Source of the DNA: an uncultured bacterium
Lineage (GTDB): Bacteria > Bacteroidota > Bacteroidia > Bacteroidales > Bacteroidaceae
Assembly: GCA_905215345.1 (NCBI GenBank)
Contig: CAJMPR010000016.1
Coordinates: 23,141 to 87,140, forward strand
Length of the DNA stretch: 64,000 nt
Reading direction: 5' to 3'
A program made the position numbers and the translations under genes. Under the pieces are notes generated by a model. It had not been told where the DNA came from. It was given only the letters and a program-made list of their open reading frames with translations, and made no database searches. Of this stretch, positions 15,201-30,200 are shown piece after piece (positions within the stretch are counted from its first letter, which is position 1; each line of letters opens with the position of its first letter).

Positions 15201-18200
15201 TCGCCCCATGCGATTATATCACCGTTTCTTGTAAGTGCATAACTTGTATTGTTATCAGCATATACTGCCGCAATTTCCAAAGAACTCTTAATATGTAGCT
15301 TTTGTGGTGTTAAAGCTGTTTCTGTTAATTCAGGAACTACCTGATGATTGCTTCCGTCACCAAACGCATATATATCGCCGGTATTTGTAAGCAATAATGT
15401 ATGTTTCGAGCCAACTGCAATATCGACTACATTATCAATTCCCTCTACTCTTACAGGAGAATTTGAATTATCCTTTGTGCCGTTTCCAAGTTGACCGTTT
15501 TCATTTCTACCCCAAGCGTATACTTCACCGTTTATTGTAACGGCTACCATAAATCCGTCACCGACAACTACTTTCTTAACGTTACCGTTTATTGCAACTG
15601 TTGGTGTTGTTGAATATGGAGTTGCATCGCTTGTAAGTCCTATACCAAGTTGACCGTATGTATTATCACCCCAAGTGTATAGTACACCGCCATCTGTAAC
15701 TGCTGCCATTGTCTTTCCGCCCGCAGCTACATATGGGTAAACCTTACTGTCATCTCTTATAACTGTTTCACCTTGTTCAAACTGAACATCCATAGGCATA
15801 ACGTTAATCTTGATAATTCCTGTTGCACCTGTTTCATTACCCTTTACAACTATATATGTTGTTCCAAGTGCTATTGCACTTGTTTGGTCCGCAGGTGTGA
15901 TAACACCGTCATTTGAAACAACAGCTACACTTTCGTCAAGCGACTTAAATGTATAACCGTTATCTCTAACCTTAAATGAACCGGTTATCAAGTTAAAGCT
16001 TGGATCTCTTTCAACAAATATTTCATTCATATCTATTGAAAGAATTTCACTTCTAAGAATATTTACCTCATAAGGCATTGGGTCATCATCTGTGTACTGT
16101 CTTGTAACATCAGTATAATCACCGTTTGTATCACGTCTGATTATTGATGAGTTATTCATCATAACAGTATCAGAACTTCTGCCTATACCTACAAGAACAG
16201 GTATATTCTTATCATCGGCTGTACCGTCACCAAGTTTACCGTTTGTATTATTACCGATAGAGTAAACATCACCGTTACTTCTTAAGATTTCAGATGTATT
16301 ATCACCTGATGCAATCATAATTGTATCTGTAACAACACTGTTATTTTCAAGGTCACTAAGTAACTCTACTGCCATCTTATTTGTTTGAATACCACTTGCT
16401 GAAGTGATTGTATTCAAATTCTTACCCCATGTAACAACATTCTTTTCCGAACGTGTCAATGCGTTCATATGTTCTTTTCCGACAGAAATTTGTCTGATGT
16501 CTGTTAGAAGTACACCAACATGGTTTTCCTTGTCGTACTCATACATAACCTGAGCCGGAACAGCTACTGCGTCAGCCGTACTGTTGTTACCTACTTGACT
16601 GTAACTGTTATCGCCCCATGCCCATGGAGTACCGTCTGTCTTGATTGCTGCTGAATTGTTATATCCGGCATAAATCTTTTCTACATCTTGAATATCAACT
16701 GCTACCGGAACAGTTCTTGTTGTTGCGATTGTCTTAGTTCCGTCAGCTTCAAGAACATCTTCATATGTTCCTTCACCCAACTGACCTCTGCTATTATCGC
16801 CCCATGCCCATACGCTGCCATTCTTATCAAGGGCAAGCATATGATGTGCACCTGCTGCGATAGATACGATATTTTCAAGATACATTGTTGCACTCTTGCT
16901 CTTACCTGCAAGAACTCTTTGTGGATATTTCTGAATATCATCTGTCTTACTTATTCCAAGCAAGCCTGATGTATTATTACCAAACATCCATACACGACCC
17001 TTATTGTCAAGAGCCGCCGTAAAGTCATCGCCGGCTGCGATGTCAACAATGTTTGTTAAATATTGTGCATCTTCTGTTTCAGAAGTTGATGCGGCTGTTA
17101 CTACTGCAACCGGAATTAGGCTATTTGATGTATTGCCTGTACCAAGTTGTCCGTCTGCACCACGACCCCATGTGTAAACCTTACCGTCTGATGTAAGTGC
17201 TACACTGTGATACATACCTTGTGCAACCTTTATGATTCCGTCAAGGTATCCGTCACTTATAGGATTACGAACTTGAACCGGCATTGATGAAGATGTTACT
17301 GAGTTATTACCAAGTTGTCCGTATGTATTATCTCCCCATGTCCAAACTGTTCCGTCTGACATCAATGCTATTGAATTAAAGCTATTTGACGCAACCATAG
17401 GTGCGGCTAGAATATCTTTGCCAAACTCCTCATCGTCACGTTTTGTTGCTCTGAATTCCAATTCAAATGTCTGTGCGATATTTCTTGTTCTGTCTTGAAC
17501 GATAAGTGTTGTAACTGCATACTTACTGTCAATAGCTTTCTGTGTAGGTGTAACAATCCAGTTATCATCTACGCTGAATAGACTTGTATCTGCAGTTATC
17601 ATATAGATGTCTTCTACCTTAAACTCATCATTACCTGTTTCAGAATCAGCATTTAGATAGAATCTCATTTCATCATATACTGCATTCTTATCAAGAACAA
17701 ATTGCTGAATGTTGCCTGACGCATCATTTGTTAATGTAATTGTTCTCGGTACATAGTTTTCAGTATCATAATCTACATTTTCAAAACTTTGTAAGCTAAT
17801 ATCATCGCCGGCAGAATATACTTCGTTCATTTCTATAATGTCGCTTTCTTCAAGCATACTGAACATTTCAAATTCTGCTGATGTTACGATTGCACCTGCT
17901 TGTGTATTAGTAACAATACCTGCTTTTCTTATTGTTAACTTAGAGTTTGCACCGACTGCAACCGGAACAAGTTGTTCATCAAATGTACTGTTTCCGATTT
18001 GTCCTGAGTCATTTTTACCCCAAGCATACATATTTCCGCTTGTTGTCTGAACAACTGTATAGCCATCGCCTGCTGAAACTGCTTTTGCATTGTTAATGTC
18101 ACTCTGCATTACAGGGTATAGTCTTTCAAAGTAAGTTGCGTCACCTATCTGACCATTGTCATTATTACCCCAGCTATAAACGTGACCGTCTTTGCTTATT

Positions 18201-21200
18201 GCCACTGCAGTCTTTGGTGAAGCTGCTATTGCATAAATACCTTCAAGAGTACCGTCACCTGTTACTCCGGATACTGCTACTGCTGTTTTCTGTATTGTAC
18301 CCTTAGTACCGTTGCCCATGACTCCGTATGTATTGTCACCCCATGCGTAAACTATTCCGTCTGCCGTTAATGCAAGTGAATAATTATCTGCTGCGGCAAC
18401 TGCTACTGCATTTGTAATGCTTTCACCGTTTGCTTTCTTAACAGCTTGTAACATTGCACTTGAAGAACCGCTTGTATTCTGACCAAGCTGACCGTATGTG
18501 TTATCACCCCAAGCATAAACTGTACCCTGAGTAGCTGTCTGTGCTTCAGATGACGGAATAACAATACCAACTGAATGTTTCTTACCTGATGCTACTTCAA
18601 GGAAGTTCAAGTCACCCTTATCTCTCGATACAAGATGTGCTTCCTTAGCATAGTTTTCAGTTGTCGGCGAAGTCATAACCTTACCGTTATTCAATATACT
18701 CTGCTGATAACCAAGCTGGTTACGATCATTTTCACCCCATGTATAAGCTCTCTTTGTCAAAGCGTCAATAATGATTGTATGGCTTTCGCTCAATTCAATT
18801 GCCGAAACAAGGATTGTTTCATCAACTGTTGTTTCCGGATCATCTTTTAGTGCCTCAACAAGTGTTGGATATGCAACTATATTACCTTCAACGCCAAGTT
18901 GTCCATTATCATTATTACCCCATACATAAAGCAGACCGTTTTGATCTATTGCAGCTGAACTGTTTGCACCGGCTGCAACATATTTTATGTTTGTAAGCAA
19001 CTTTGTATTGCTTTCATTTTGACCTATACGAACTTGACGAGGAACAAACTTATCAACGTTTGATGTTCCGTAAGTACCGTCACCAAGTTGTCCGTATGTA
19101 TTGTCACCCCATGCCCAAACTGTTCCGTCTGCACGAAGTGCCAATGTATGTCCATATCCCGATACTATCATCGGAACTGTGATTTCTGTATCAGCACTTT
19201 GAGCAACTCTTACTGTGAATGAATAAGAGCTTCCAAGTACCTTATCAGTTACTGTTATGATAGCACTGTCGATTCTGCCCATACCTGTAACAGTACCGTT
19301 TGAATCAACTGTAACCGCTGATGGATTGCTTGATGTAAATGTCAATCTGTCAGTAGTCATTTCATAGCCTACTCTGTCATATACAGATACAGAATCAAGA
19401 TTTGCACTACCCCAAACTGAGTTACCTGCAATTTGAAGAATTTGATTGCTTGTAAGTTCAAGTGATGTAGGTAATGGATTTGCCATTGTGTATGCTCTTG
19501 TAACTTCATCATTTTCGCTGATTTGAGCATAAACAACATTCAAATTCAATACTTTTGTTTCATCATATGAAACAGGTTCCTCTGATGAAATTTCTTTTCC
19601 ATGAACTGAGCCTTCGCCCCATGCGTATGTTGTACCATTTGCATCTGAAACTGTAAATACATTTCCTACTGATGCAAGTCTTACAACATTCTGAAGCTTA
19701 TGGTCTGTATCTCCGGCACTTTCACCCTCCGCTTTAAGTTCAGCGTTCAAGTTACCGTTGCCCCAAGTATATACATGACCGTCTTCAGTCAAAGCTGCAC
19801 CGCCCTTACCTGTTGCGGCAATCTGTACAATCTTTTCTGTTATAGGAAGTAGTGTAGGTGTAAGTTCACGTTGTGTCTTTTTACCTATACCAAGTTGTCC
19901 GTTGTCATTATTACCCCAAGCATATACACTGCCGTCGCTTGCAAGAGCAATTACATGGCTCTCGCCAACTGCAATCTGTGTAATAACCTTTCCACGAGGA
20001 ATTGCTGTCGCTACCGGTGTTCTGTTATATGACTTAGCATATCCGTAACCGTTTTGACCCGATGTATTAACACCCCATGAATATACTTCACCTTCTGAAG
20101 TAAGAACTACAATAAATGAGTTACCTACTGCAGCTTGAACAACCTTATTTACATCAAGGTTATTACCTGTAACCTGTCCCGGTTCAGTTGTATCGCCTGT
20201 TCTACCAAGCTGACCAAGTTTATTGTCACTTCCCCATGTATAAATGGTTCCGTCATTCTTGACCATAATTCTTGTACCGTCATCACTGTACGGCGATGCG
20301 AATACACCTGTTTCAGCTTGAGGTTTTCCGTTATCTCTTACTGTAACCTTAATATATGATACAAGATTTTCTGTTGTTTCAACAACCTTAATTACAGTTG
20401 TACCGAAACGTCTTGCCTTTGTTGCATCGCTTAATGTAACAACGCCTGTTGTTTCATTTACAGACATAATAGAAGGATCTAATGAATAGAATCTTATATT
20501 TGCACTGTCTGCGATACTGATTTGTGAATCATTTGATGCAAACAAGTTGAAGTCATTATCGGCTGCTGCCATTGTTATTGAACTATTGCTTATTGTAAGC
20601 GTATCGTCCGGTGTAATTGTTACATTATAAGGAAGTGGATTACTGCTATCATATGTAACGTTCGTACTTCCTGTAACGTACGCATTTGTTATTGACAAGC
20701 CATTCTTATCGCTAAGCTTAACTGTATTGGCAAGATTTATATCTCCTCTTGTGCCTATGCCAAGCTGACCGTTGTCATTTTGACCCCAGCCATATACTAC
20801 ACCGTTTGAAGCAATAGCAAATGAATTATTATATCCTACACCTACGCCCCACATATTAATCATATATTGGTTAGTCTGTGAACTTGCACCAGAGTAAACT
20901 TTATTCGGTGTCTTATATTCATTTGCATTTGTGCTTAGACCAAGTTGACCTGATGTATTATTACCCCAAGCATATACAATTCCGCTTTTAGTAATAGCAA
21001 CAACATGGCTATAACCTAATGCCATAGCTTGAATATTTTCATCAAGATTCAATGAAGTATTAGGTACTGACAATACGTTTGTATCTGAGTTATTACCTAA
21101 TTGATAATTTCCGTTTGCACCCCATAGATAAGCTTTACCGTCTGAAATTATAGCCGAGTAATCGCCTCGAGCAATAATTTGATCAACTGTAACTATTGAA

Positions 21201-24200
21201 GTCGGAAGAGTTATCTCAGTAGGTACACCCTCTGTTGACGCACCGAATGTATCTGTACCCTTACCAAGCTGACCTGACTCATTTGCACCCCATGTATATA
21301 CTTTACCTCCGGCATAAACCATTGCATGGTTTGCTCCGGCTGTAATCATTGTTGCACCTGAGATACTTTCTATCTTACTTGGTGAATAGAAGTCACTATG
21401 TGACATTGTATTTCCAAGACCCATCTGACTGTAATCATTATTACCCCATACATAAACGTCACCGCCGCTTGTAAGTGCCATTGCGAAGTTATCGCCTGCC
21501 GTAATTCTGATTATATATTCACCAACTGCCAAATCAAATGATACCTTTTGAGGTGTTGACTTATCATCAGTAGATCCGATGCCAAGTTGACCTGACTCAT
21601 TTGCACCCCATGTATATACACTACCATCATCAGTAAGTGCCATTGCAAATTCTTTTCCGGCTGCTACTGACGAGATATTTGAAAGTGCTATTTGTTGCGG
21701 ATTAATAACTTGTGCGTTATTACCGCCCTTACCGTTTCCAAGTTGTCCATGAGTATTGTTACCCCATGTCCATACACTGCCGTCTGCCTTTAGTGCCACT
21801 GTAAAGTCACTGCCGCCTACTATTGTTGCAGACTTGTCTGCTGAATATTCAGGTTTGATAACTATATTAAATGACTTTGTATATTGTGTCGGGTTATGTT
21901 TAACTGTAACCTTTGCAATACCATAGCTTGTAGCAGTCTTAGGTGAAATAACACCTGTTGCATTATCGATTGTCAATAAATCGCTATCTGTTGAGATTGT
22001 TATATCACTTGGATTTACTGTTGAACCGCCTGAACCACCGGTACTCATTGATGTATATACATTAAATCTGCTTATTGATGTTATAACCTTAATTGTATTT
22101 ATATCTACCGCAACATTCTGAGTTGGGAATATTGAAATACTTTCAGGTACTGTTGTATATGTTTCGCCTGTCGGTGTGCCTGTTACATTAATCTTTGTTA
22201 TAACAAGTCCCTTTGAACCTTCTGAACTGCTTCCTATACATTGCGGTACATCTGCACTTGTTTCACCATCTGCAAGAGTTGTACCAAGCTGACCTTGATC
22301 ATTATGACCCCATGTATAGATTTCACCCATATTTGTGAACAATACAGAATGTTCATTTCCGGCTGAAATACCATTTGCACCGTTAAAGTCACTGCCGTCT
22401 GCCGTTACAACTTTGACTGCCGTTGACTTCTGTGCCTTTGTGCCGTCACCAAGTTCACCATACATATTGTCGCCCCATGCGTATATTGAACCGTCTGAAG
22501 TGATTGCCAATGAGTGAGTTATTCCGGCATCTATGTCTACAATTCCTTCAAGATCGAAAGTTTCGTAGTTAAGAGCTGTTACAACCTTACCAGGTATAGC
22601 TCTTGTTTCACCGCTACCGTCACCAAGACGTCCATAGTAGTTATAACCCCATGTCCATACATTTCCGTTATGTGAAAGTGCGGCTGTATGTTCATCACCT
22701 GCTGAAATTTTAGCTACGTTATACTTGAATTCAGAATCTGCATCTCCAAGAACTTCTCTCGGAACATCGTAACGGTCAGCTGCATTTGTATCACTCATAC
22801 CAAGCTGACTGTTCACATTTCTACCCCATGTATATACAACACCGCTTGTTGTAAGAGCAGAAGTATGGTTACCGCCTGCTGAGATACCAACGATTGACTC
22901 AAGATGCTTTGTTTCTCCGAAGTCTGTTACGACAACAGGTTCATTATAATACTCAGGAGCATTTGTTCCGTATACAGAACTTGCCTTTTGCTGATGTCCG
23001 ATTTGACCTGATTCGTTGCTGCCCCATGCGTAAACTGTACCGTCCGCCATAAGTGCAACCGAATGATTTTCACCGGCTGAAATATCAACTGCATTTGTAA
23101 TTCCGTTTACAAGAACAGGATAATTACTGTCCTCATTCTGACCATTGCCAAGCTGACCTTTTTCGCCGCTGCCCCATGCGTAAACCTTACCGTCCGCAGT
23201 AAGTGCAAGAGCATGGCTTTCGCCTGCCGCAATCTTTATAACGTTTGTAAGTGCAGTATTTTCACTTAATTCTACTTGTGTTGCAACATCTATATATTCA
23301 TCAGATCCCGCACTTACTTTATTATGTAAGTTTGAACCCCATGACCATACAGTTCCGTCATCCTTTAGAGTGATAACAAAATCTGTACCGGCTGCAACCA
23401 TAGGTGCCGTAAACGCACCGTTAGGTATTACATTTACCTTAATAAATCCAATGTTTTCACCGTCTGTACCATCATCGTTAAGTTCAATAATCTTTATATA
23501 AGTTGTTCCGTAACGGCCTGATACTGTTGAAATTGTTTTGCCGTTCACTACTGCTACATTTGAATCAAGAACTTCAAGTCTGTAATTTGTAACATTTTCC
23601 CATCTCTTTGTGCCAAGTACATTGAAACGGTAAGGAACAAACTTCTTAACTCCGTCAATACCAAGCTCATCGCCACTTTCAAGATTAAACTCATATAGAA
23701 GTTTATCATCATCTGTGTATGAAACTGTACCTACAACGGCCCTAGTTACACGAATTCCTTCAGGTGCTTTATTTACCTTAATCGGTGATTCTGATGAATT
23801 ATTTGTACCGTCACCAAGTTGATAATTACTGTTTTCACCCCATGTATATACATTACCGTCTGCAAGGACTGCCATTGCATGATTGCCGCCGGCAGCAGAT
23901 GTAATAACATTGCTTAGTCCGTCAACCTTTGTAGGTGCTTCGTTCTTATTCCAAGCATATGCACTGCCGTCAACTGATACGGCTGTGAACTGTTCACCCT
24001 TAGCGTCTACTTGAGTTGCATTGTCAAGAACCTTTGAAGCGTTGCTATCGCCACCGCCCCATGTATATACACTGCCATCAGCCGTTAGAGCAATAGATGT
24101 GTCAGCACCGGCTGCGATTGCAACCACATTGCTTACACCCTCAGCCATTACAGGTAATGGAGTTGATGATGTATCAGATCCAAGCTGACCTGAATCATTT

Positions 24201-27200
24201 GAACCCCATGTCCAAACTGTACCGTCAGCCTTTAATGCTACTGTATGGTTTTCGCCGGCTGCGATAGCTTGTACATTAGTAATTCTCAATGGTTTTGCAT
24301 AGTAATTTTGTCTTGATCTGTTTTGACCAAGCTTATCAGATACTTCACCCCATACATATACTTTACCGTCTTTGGCAAGTGCAACGGCATGAGTAGAATA
24401 TGCCTTAACAGATATAATATCTGAAAGCGGTGTATCTGAACTGTTCATAACTCTCTGCGGATATGCGTAAGCACTTGTGCTTGTATCGCCTATACCTGCT
24501 TGAGCGTTTTCATTTGTACCCCAAGCATATACTTCACCGTCATTTGTTAGAATTACGCTGAAGTTTTCACCTGACGCAAATTCTTTTACGTTAGTAAATA
24601 CAACCTGTCCGTCGTTATCTTTCATAACAACACCCGGAGCATATACATCGGACTGATTATCAAACATTGATACGTTTAACTTATCAAAACTGTTATCGCC
24701 CCATGCACTTACTGTTCCGTCTGCATTTACGATTGCAGAACTTGTTGTACTCAACGATGCCTCCGGAAGTGATGTTGTTCCGTTTGCAATCAGACCTATT
24801 CTTATAAATCCGGTAGCAGTATCACCGTTAAACGGCATTGACATTGTTACATAAGCACTGTCACCTGCCACTGCGTCTGCCGGTGATTCGGCATTAACTG
24901 TCGAATTAGCAGATGTTACTTCGATTGCTTCTTCATCAGTTGACTTAGCATCAATATTATCTGCATCAACTTCTGTTACACGTTTGTCGAAGTATAGGTT
25001 GAATGCAAGAACTTCTTCTACAACAAATCTGTCAATAACAACTGTTTCATCAACATCTATCATGATTTCGTTAGGGTATACAAGTTCCTTAACAGGAGTT
25101 GTCAAATCTGACTTCTTGTAAACAGTTGCATGTGCAACCTTAATCATCTTAGTTGCCGGTTCTGTAATTGCTTGAACAGGGTAATTCTTATCAACATTTG
25201 TGTGGTCACCAAGTTGACCTGAAGCATTTGAACCCCATGTCCAAACTGTACCGTCTGAAATATATACAGACATTGAATCTCCGCCGGCACCGCCGTTTAA
25301 CGCACCCTTAACGCCATTTGATGATGACCATACTCCACCGCCGTTTGACGCAATTTGTACAGGAGCAGAGCTTACACCATTAGCACCCATTTGACCATTA
25401 GCATTATCGCCCCATGCCCAAACAGTATTATTAGCAGTTGTTGCAAGATTTGAATTCTTTTCAGCTGAAATATGATTAATTACTTCATCATTTGGAATAT
25501 CAACTCTTACAGGTGCATAGCTGCTTGATTGAGCAGTTGTCTTACCAAATTGACCTTCTGAATTGTCGCCCCATGCGAATACATAACCATTCTTTGAAGT
25601 AAATGCCTTATCTTCAGGAACATCATACTGTGTATGGTTTTCATTTTGTTCCTTAATAAGTGCTACATTATGGTTTGCACCTGAACGTACTTCAACTACA
25701 TTGTTTAGGTAAACGCTATTATAAGGGCTTTCACCTACAACTACAAGAGCCGGATAGTCAAGGTATTTACGCAATGTATTACCAAGTTGACCCTTTGCAT
25801 TACCGTCTTCAGCTCCGTTTGAACTCCATGTCCATACATAACCGTCATCACGAAGGATTGTATTATGTGAAATTCCGCCTGTTATTTCAAGTGCATTTTC
25901 AAACAATTCGCCTGTTGATGCACTTTCGCCCTTACCCAATGAAGATGGGCTTGAGCCATATGACCAATACTTAACTGTTCTGTCGTTCATCACTGCATAA
26001 ACCATACTGTTTGCAGCACCTACTGCAACAGCGTCTGTAAGTTTCAATACAGGATATGAATCAGAGTTATATCCCCATGTATAAACATTACCGTCTATAT
26101 CCAATGCAACAGAGAAGTTTGTACCTACAGCTATATCTACTATCTTTTCAAGGAATCCGCCGCCGTTAACACCCAATACTTGAAGTGGATAGTTGTCATT
26201 TGAGTTAGAACCGTCACCAAGTTGGTTATTTGTTCCACGACCCCATGTCCATACAGTACCGTTTGTCTTTAATGCCACTACATGAGATTCACCGTTTACA
26301 ACTTTCGGTGCACCGTACTTTGTATCTGTACCGTATTTATCCTCTTGTGTAGGCATTACACGAACTTTGAAGATAAATGATATATCTGAATTGTCATCAC
26401 GAAGCATAAGTGTTGTTTCACCGTATGTTTCATTTTGATTTGGAACAATTCTTGCAACTGTTCCGTTCATTTCAACCGTTGCAATATTTTCATCAATAGA
26501 TGTCAAATGTAAATCAGGAGTCCAATGGAATGGTTCTGATTCCTTTTCTGTGAATGCAAGGTTGAATCCCGGAGAAATTAATCTATAAACATCACTGCCA
26601 AGATTAAATTCTATATATTCATTACTGTTAATCGTAATCATATTAGGCATTGGGTTAGTTGTTGAATACTCAGTAACGGCTGTGTTACTGTCGCTTTCAT
26701 AAATTCCGCCGCCTATAACATCAGGACGGATATAATCCGTAGCACCTGTCTGTACGGCAAATGTACGATTATTAAGTGTAAAGTCACCTATTTCTCCGTT
26801 TGTACCTGTACCCCATGACCATACAGTACCATAACGTGTGCTATACATAACTGTATGTGAACCTCTCGTTGAAATAATACCGTATTTCATCATCTGTTCT
26901 GAGAAGTTCTCAGGTTTAGCATTGATTGTATTACCCTTTACAACCATCTGAGGTGTATTAACACTTGTTGATGTTGTATCGGCTATACCAAGCTGATAAG
27001 ATACATTTGTAGGATCTGTTTCTGTGTACTTTCTACCATTAATAATAGCTGTCTTATATGTGTTATTTGAATCGGTATCTGTCCATATTGTTTCAGAGAA
27101 TGTCAAATACGGAGGAGGAGTCTTATCGCCCCATGCCCATACTGCACTGTCTTTCTGAATTGCAATAGATTGATTTGAACCGCTTGCTACTTGCACTGCA

Positions 27201-30200
27201 TTTTCAAGTACCTTAACAGGCAAGTTGCTACTATCGTTAGCTCCGTTACCAAGCTGACCGTTTGCACCATTACCCCATGTGAACAAGTCACCGTTTTTTG
27301 TGATAACTGCGGCATGCTTGCTACCTGCTGAAATTGTTGTTATCTCTTGCAAGTAGTTATAAGCATATGTACCGGCATTATATGTTGAATTGTTTTCAAC
27401 GTCAAGTGTCTGTACACCGGCTTTTACTTGTACCGGATAATACTTCTTATATGATTGTTCATATTTAATCTTCAAATCATAGCCATCATACCAACCAATG
27501 CTGGAAGCATATATATTAGCTCTTTGATATGACGATGTAGTATAGGTAATTGCCGTACCATTACCCATCTGTCCTTCATCATTCTTACCCCAAGTGTAAG
27601 CAGTACCGTCTTTCTTCAATGCGATTGTGAAATCGCCACCGGCTCTGATGTCGATTATATCTTCAAGATAACCGTAACCTTCTACACCACTTACTTTTAC
27701 AGGTGTAAGCATTAACGGTACTCTTGTCGCTTCAGCAGAATTACTGTTACCTGAACACAAGTAATATCTGTAATGACCCATATATCCGCTCATCGCAGCA
27801 GTTTGCGGTGCAGCGATTTGATTATATCGGTTATCACCCCATGCGTAAACCTTACCGCTTTCTGTCATAACAACAGTATGGTTGTCACCCGCAGTAATAG
27901 TCGCTATCTTTTCACCAAAGTCATATGAAAGCTTAGCCGGAGTATATACATTATTATCCATCTTATTGTAGATATAATGTGTATGGTATCCTTGTGCATG
28001 GTAATGGTCATAGTGAGAGTCCGGACTCCAACAATAATCCCACCAATCTGTACTTACATGTGTTGTCAAGTTATAATTGTTAGATTTACCGTTACCGATT
28101 TGACCGTACTCATTATAACCCCACATATAAACGTTACCGTCTTTATCTATTGCACCTGCATGATATTGACCTGCAGTTATATATGTGATATTAGATAGAG
28201 TTTTAATCTGAACAGGGCGGTCTTGATTTGTTATACCATTGCCCAAACCAAGTTGACCCTTATCATTTTTACCCCATGACCATACAGTACCGTCTGCTCT
28301 CAAAGCGATTGAGAAGTCATCTCCGGCAGCAACCATAGGTACTGCAACAGTGTTTTCGTTACGTTTAATCTTTAGAATAAACATTCCGATTGCACCGTTC
28401 ATATTTTGAACAGAAATTGTTGTTGAACTGTATCGTCTGTTGTCATTAGGTATAATCTTACCGTTTTCGATTGTAGCAACATTTTCGTCTGATGATGCCC
28501 ACGTTACATTTGAATATGTATTAGAATCATTTAGAAGATACATAACAGGGTGTTCTTCAGTTTCTGCTACGTTAAATCCTGAATTATAATCATATGTAAC
28601 CTTTGTGATATTCAATACGTCGTCTTCTGAAATTGTTACAACAGGAGGCATTGCGATATTGTCATCTGATGACGCAATTACTCTGCCCTTATCTGTTACG
28701 GCATCATTAATTGTCATATAACGAGTTTCTCTGTTACCTGAAATTGTAGGAACAGTATTAATGTTATATGTAGTCGAGCCTTTTTCGATACGAACATTGT
28801 ATGTTATATCACCAAGTTGATAATTATTGTTTGCACCCCATGACCATACATAACCATATTTACTGATTATTGCAGTATGATTTTCACCAAGTGCAACATT
28901 TCTTACACCGTTAATATTTTCAATGTTATTATCTTTTTCGTACTTCAAGCCTGTTGAAACAGAAGTAAATTCTGATACAGATTCATCCTCTGTTCCTGTT
29001 CCAAGCTTACCTGTTACATAGTTTGTACCGTCTGAATCATCTGTATTTCTACCCGATACATACATATGACCCTCACGAGTAATAATAGCACTGATATGTT
29101 TACCGGCATAAACTGCGGTTATTTCATCTGCGTTTCCGTTTTCATCTGTTACGGCTGTAATTGCAGATGTGTCAACCTTAACTGCGTGATTTACTGAATC
29201 ACCGTCAATACTTACACCAAGTTGACCATACTTATTTGAACCCCAAGTATAAACGTTTCTATCCTCTGTCATAGCTATCATGTGGTCTTCGCCGACACTT
29301 ACGTCCTTAACATTCTGCAAGTATACATAATAGTTAGAGTTATCTTCACGATTATCGTATTCAGGATTGCTTTCGCCTCTGATTACTTGTATTGGAGTTG
29401 TCTTATTTGTAGATGTGCCGTCACCAAGTTGACTTGACGCATTTGCACCCCATGTCCATAGTGTTCCGTCACTTCTTACTGCTGCACTGCTATTTCCGTT
29501 TGCGGAAATCTTTACAATGTCATACAAGTAGTTTTCGGCACTTTGTCCTACTACTTGTGTCACACCGTTTAGTGTAGCAACATTTGATGTTGTGTTATTA
29601 CCAAGTTGTCCGTATGAGTTTGCACCCCATGAATATACATATCCGTCTTTTGAAAGTGCGATAAAGTGAGAATAACCTGCTGATACTGCAATAATATTCT
29701 TACCTGTAAATCCTGTCATTTTCTGAGCATATGTATATGACAATCCGTTTACATTACCCCAAATATATACATCACCGTTTGCGTCTGCGGCTACATTGTA
29801 GTTTTGATTTGCCGATGCAGATACAATGTTTACAAGTGGAGTATCCTTAGCAGTCTTTACTTGTACAGGGAATGCCGTGTAATTCAAGTCGCCTGTACCT
29901 GTATATGTAAAGTTTCTGTGGATATAATCGTCTTTAACAGTTCCGCCTGTTAGACCTTCAGTTATAGGGCCGTCGCCAAGTTGTCCGTATGTATTGTCGC
30001 CCCATGTCCATAGTGTTCCGTTTTCTTTTAGAACAAGTGTGTGGTTTGTACCTGTAGATACGCTTGATGACGCAACGGCGTCATTTGTCTTTGTAACATT
30101 TACTACAAATACACCTTCACTGTTTGTCTTAGGGTTTGTTACTGTAATAACCGCACTGTTATATGCACCCTTTTCCGTAGGTCTTAATGTTCCTGAAGTT

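Larger units (their letters stand above)
26700..28689 (-). repeat. Module 20: Ig-like domain plus heavily decorated 7-blade propeller
   Basis: Ig-like domain about 28689-28345 (NSGFNVAETEEHP, ASSDENVATIENGK). First blade VPMVAAGDDFSIAL. All seven WG kept: 28270, 28119, 27837, 27588, 27271, 27130 and 26808. Four separate long loops (about 27960-28080, 27740-27830, 27430-27550 and 27000-27125) make this the most elaborated propeller. Confidence 0.86.
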
